The notes under the pieces: model-generated | Told to the model about the DNA's origin: nothing | Database searches by the model: none | The model's input: the letters and a program-made list of their open reading frames with translations, nothing else | Made by a program: the position numbers and the translations under genes | In this document: piece by piece, positions 61,800 through 64,000 of the stretch | How positions within the stretch are numbered: position 1 is the first letter of the stretch | Layout of the letters: the number at the start of each line of letters is the position of its first letter | Assembly (NCBI RefSeq): GCF_900112395.1 | Contig: NZ_FOLN01000003.1 | Span: forward strand, 62,001 to 126,000 | DNA length: 64,000 nucleotides | Direction: 5' to 3' | From: Algibacter lectus | Lineage (GTDB): Bacteria > Bacteroidota > Bacteroidia > Flavobacteriales > Flavobacteriaceae

Positions 61800-62474
61800 A
61801 TGAAAATGAAAATTTTACTTGCTTTTTTTATTGGAATTACGGTTTCTAGCTATTCACAAGATGTTAATTATTTATGGGAATATACCGTAATTAATAAATT
61901 AAACGAAGATATTACTGTTTATGGTTTTGAACTACCCGTAAATAAATTACATGGTGGTTTTGCCGCGTTAGATAAGACAGGAAAGCAGACTGGCGTATCG
62001 ATAAATCCTGATGATTTTGTGTATCTTATATTCAAAAATTCAGAGGGAAAGGTTGTTAGATTAAAATCTTTACCTTTTAAAAATTCTATCGGATCTTATA
62101 TGTATTCCAATGCTTTTATGCTTACTTATATTGAGAATTTATCTGAAGATATGGAACAAGGAAAGGTTAATTTTTATGTTCATGAGTTTTCAGATATAAG
62201 AGCTTATTCATTTGGTGATAATGGAATAGAAATTGGAGGAGAAAGTCGTCAAGGCTATAAGCGTAAGTATTTTAAGTCTTTTTATTTTGAAGATTTATAT
62301 GGATTACACAAAATAAATAACAAATCTGATTTTAATAAATTCCCTGAATTATTAGGGAAAGAGCTTTACAGAAAAATGAGACGTTCGGATATGGAATATG
62401 AAGATTTTTTATTCAATTATTTTACTAATTATAACAATTCTATAGATAGCACATTGGTTTCTGAAAACCTATAA
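61800..62474 (+). CDS. Secreted protein of unknown function, copy 2 of a tandem pair
   Basis: 224 residues, identical to copy 1 except Val for Leu at about residue 30 and Ser for Gln at about residue 66. Same signal peptide, same leader with small changes (aacctggtataatt for ggcttggcataatt), same 3' flank. Intact, so both copies are probably functional. Confidence 0.7.
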   Translation: MKMKILLAFFIGITVSSYSQDVNYLWEYTVINKLNEDITVYGFELPVNKLHGGFAALDKTGKQTGVSINPDDFVYLIFKNSEGKVVRLKSLPFKNSIGSYMYSNAFMLTYIENLSEDMEQGKVNFYVHEFSDIRAYSFGDNGIEIGGESRQGYKRKYFKSFYFEDLYGLHKINNKSDFNKFPELLGKELYRKMRRSDMEYEDFLFNYFTNYNNSIDSTLVSENL

Positions 62475-62510
62475 ACAGTTTTCTTAGAATATAATACTTG
62501 GTTTTAATGT

Positions 62511-62909
62511 TTATGTTAAATCTGTTTTTACACGATCTTCCGTAGGGTGTATTAACGCTAGGTATAGTATTATTAAAATACCGAAGAGTACAAAATCTTT
62601 ATTAAGAAGTAAAATTAGAAAAGCAGCACCTTCTAGTATGGCCCATCTTACTATAGACGCAGTTTGGTATACAGCCATATTTGCTTCTAGTTTTAGTGTT
62701 TTATCGGCTGCTTTTAGCTGCGTTTTAAACATGAAATTACTAAATATATAAGCAATTATAGGGATAAGAACATAAATGATGTTAGATTGGCTTAAAGCTG
62801 GCATATTAAAGCTTATAGAAGTTACATCACCGATAAAAATATAGGCTATAACTAAACCTGAGCATAAAGCGATATGTATCATTTTTGTTACTTTTAATTT
62901 CTCTTCCAT
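62511..62909 (-). CDS. Small membrane protein of unknown function
   Basis: 132 residues with four membrane helices (about 10-28, 42-60, 85-100, 105-122). The start MEEKLKVTKMIHIALCSGLVIAYIFIG and the loop FMFKTQLKAADKTLKLEANMAVYQTASIVRWAILEGAAFL are of a small Bacteroidota membrane family; function unknown. Its stop is near the end of the tandem repeat. Monocistronic. Confidence 0.7.
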   Translation of the reverse strand: MEEKLKVTKMIHIALCSGLVIAYIFIGDVTSISFNMPALSQSNIIYVLIPIIAYIFSNFMFKTQLKAADKTLKLEANMAVYQTASIVRWAILEGAAFLILLLNKDFVLFGILIILYLALIHPTEDRVKTDLT

Positions 62910-63019
62910 AAATAAAGTTGTGTTGCCGTTTGGTTAACGAATTTAGATAATTTTTTTGTTATTTAAAATGTACAGTGCAAATTGGCTTTTAGTTGAGGTA
63001 TTGACTGTATTTGGCCGAT

Positions 63020-63110
63020 AATGCAAAAGCGATAGTAGTGGTTAGCTTTTGGCGAGGCATGCATCGAGCCAAAACTAGTAGCGGATAGCGCGGTGGCTTG
63101 CCATTTGCCC
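63020..63110. repeat. Structured intergenic repeat, possibly related to the one at 39.5 kb
   Basis: Stem TTTTGGC with GCCAAAA around a 14-base loop with CATGCAT, framed by gcgatagtagtgg on the left and agtagcggatagcgcgg on the right. The gcgatag/gcggatagcgcgg words resemble the agtagtgaaagcccgac core at 39.5 kb and flavobacterial dispersed repeats I have seen. It lies between two minus-strand genes and before the GH31 terminator. Confidence 0.45.
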
Positions 63111-63150
63111 AAAAAAAAGAAAACCTCTTCGTTTTCACAAAGAGGCTTTA
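63108..63150 (-). terminator. Terminator of the GH31 gene
   Basis: On the minus strand, stem GCCTCTTT with AAGAGGT-type arm (cctctt 63124-63129 and aagagg 63140-63145) followed by a long T-run. It lies about 20 bases after the stop codon. Confidence 0.7.
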
Positions 63151-63170
63151 GTACTATTGGTATTTTGATA

Positions 63171-64000
63171 TTAACCTTTAATTTGAAGGTTTGTAAATTC
63201 TTTACTTATTACAAGGCTATTATTTTCGAATTTTACATCGGCTAAATCGACATATTCGTTGTCTACTTTTATAGATTTTACTTCGAAAGGTAAACCGTAT
63301 AAATTAACTTTAAAGGTGTTATAAGTGGTTACGTATTGACCTCTTTTATGGATACGGATAATTAATTTATCTTCAGATCCGGCTAAGTTAAATTTCTTTA
63401 AACTGTAACGTCCTTTTGTGTAATCGTAACCATCGTCTGCATCTTCATAAAGTTCAGAATCTTCTTTACCATTTTTGTAGTAAACATCTAAACCTAGCTC
63501 TTCAATTACCTTTTCGCCAACGTACTGTTGTATAGGGTATTTAGGTATAATGGCACCTGCTTTTACAAAAATTGGCATGCTATCTAAATCGGCATCTACC
63601 CACATTTCTTTACCACCAGATACTTGTTCTTTATTCCAGTAATTAAACCACTCACCTCTTGGAATATACATACGTCTTCCTTTAGCATTAGGTTCGTTTA
63701 TTGGGCAAACTAATATTTGGTTACCAAAGATAAACTCGTCTATTCTATAGTGTGTTTGTACATCGTCTTGGTCGAATAAAACCAAAGATTTCAGCATAGG
63801 CACATTGTCTTGCGAGTATTGGTAAAATGCTGTGTATAGGTATGGTAATAATTGATATCTAATTTCGATAAATTTACGAACAACATCGGTAATTTCTGTA
63901 TCGAAAGCCCATGGCTCTTGCTCTCCGTGATCTCCAGAAGAGTGTGTTCTACAGAACGGGTGGAAAACACCTAATTGAATCCAACGTGCGTAAAGTTCGC
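63171..64000 (-). CDS. GH31 family alpha-glucosidase or alpha-xylosidase, C-terminal part (runs off the window)
   Basis: The stop codon is at 63171-63173 and the frame is open to the window edge, giving at least 276 residues; a Met at 63803 is internal, since the family motif LYARWIQLGVFHPFCRTHSS continues upstream of it. That motif, and the following EPWAFDTEITDVVRKFIEIRYQLLPYLYTAFY, is the GH31 segment after the acid/base catalyst; the catalytic Asp residues lie outside. C-terminally a GH31 beta-sandwich domain (DUF5110-like, VYYKNGKEDSELYEDADDGYDYTKGRYS). The enzyme removes terminal alpha-linked glucose or xylose. It may start a polysaccharide-use locus beyond the window. Confidence 0.92.
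   Translation of the reverse strand, partial: ELYARWIQLGVFHPFCRTHSSGDHGEQEPWAFDTEITDVVRKFIEIRYQLLPYLYTAFYQYSQDNVPMLKSLVLFDQDDVQTHYRIDEFIFGNQILVCPINEPNAKGRRMYIPRGEWFNYWNKEQVSGGKEMWVDADLDSMPIFVKAGAIIPKYPIQQYVGEKVIEELGLDVYYKNGKEDSELYEDADDGYDYTKGRYSLKKFNLAGSEDKLIIRIHKRGQYVTTYNTFKVNLYGLPFEVKSIKVDNEYVDLADVKFENNSLVISKEFTNLQIKG

Larger units (their letters stand above)
60950..62513 (+). repeat. Tandem duplication, two units of 782 bases
   Basis: Units start at about 60950 and 61732 with (t)gaaaattctttcaaattta and run through the whole gene and its 3' flank to about tttatg at 62513. Units are almost identical. Within the genes only about six bases differ, all between 61105 and 61220 of the first unit; the last 470 bases of the genes are identical. 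This pattern suggests a recent duplication or gene conversion. Confidence 0.92.

Noticed and set aside
63171-63803. Complete 210-residue gene starting at 63803
   Set aside because: The same frame continues to the window edge with clear GH31 motifs, so this Met is internal.

Overview
The window looks like a piece of chromosome from a marine-type member of the Flavobacteriaceae (Bacteroidota). The DNA is AT-rich, and many genes are preceded by the Bacteroidota -7 promoter element TAnnTTTG. It encodes a T9SS type B (gliding-motility-associated) sorting domain and families typical of this group: DUF4837, DUF4175, a bacterial GH3 enzyme, a head-GIN-domain protein, and glutaminyl-tRNA synthetase with a C-terminal extension. 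I see no phage, insertion sequence, CRISPR array or rRNA. There is one tRNA (Cys).

Layout. 1-5 kb: end of a surface-polysaccharide cluster (rfbB fragment, Wzz-like protein), a conserved unknown protein and a GH3 family enzyme. 5-13.6 kb: envelope and housekeeping genes (M23 peptidase, tatA, DUF4837 lipoprotein, MltD-like transglycosylase, pgk, holB, Skp/OmpH-like lipoprotein, methyltransferase). 14-20 kb: mnmG flanked by two parS-like palindromes, ybeY and DUF4175. 20-31 kb: gltX, a Tat-type GH43-like lipoprotein, an SPFH protein, glnS, folB, tRNA-Cys and a LysE exporter. 32-37 kb: three tandem secreted PepSY-like paralogues beside a convergent NtrC-type regulator and hybrid histidine kinase. 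37-39.3 kb: adhesin-like protein, YbjQ-family protein, an unlisted 37-residue metallothionein-like peptide, a terminator, and a SigZ-like sigma factor with a Cys-rich tail. 39.3-42.8 kb: a structured intergenic element, rnr, and a 917-base AT-rich gap full of DnaA-box-like nonamers that I propose as oriC. 42.8-49 kb: rpiB, cation efflux, GNAT, T9SS leucine-rich-repeat protein, OmpA, S41 peptidase, rnpA. 49-55 kb: three unknown genes, then M1 and S8 peptidases. 55-61 kb: MBL hydrolase, SulP transporter with coupled universal stress protein, divergent Na+/H+ antiporter. 61-64 kb: a 782-base tandem duplication of a secreted protein gene, a membrane protein, and the 3' part of a GH31 alpha-glucosidase.

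Most worth a second look: (1) the candidate replication origin with nearby parS sites and a change in GC skew by hand count; (2) the Cys-rich peptide / terminator / SigZ-like arrangement, which may be a metal- or thiol-responsive unit or an attenuator; (3) the two local gene amplifications (PepSY-like triplet, 224-residue pair). Motif positions come from reading the sequence; family names come from recognition of motifs, not from database searches.
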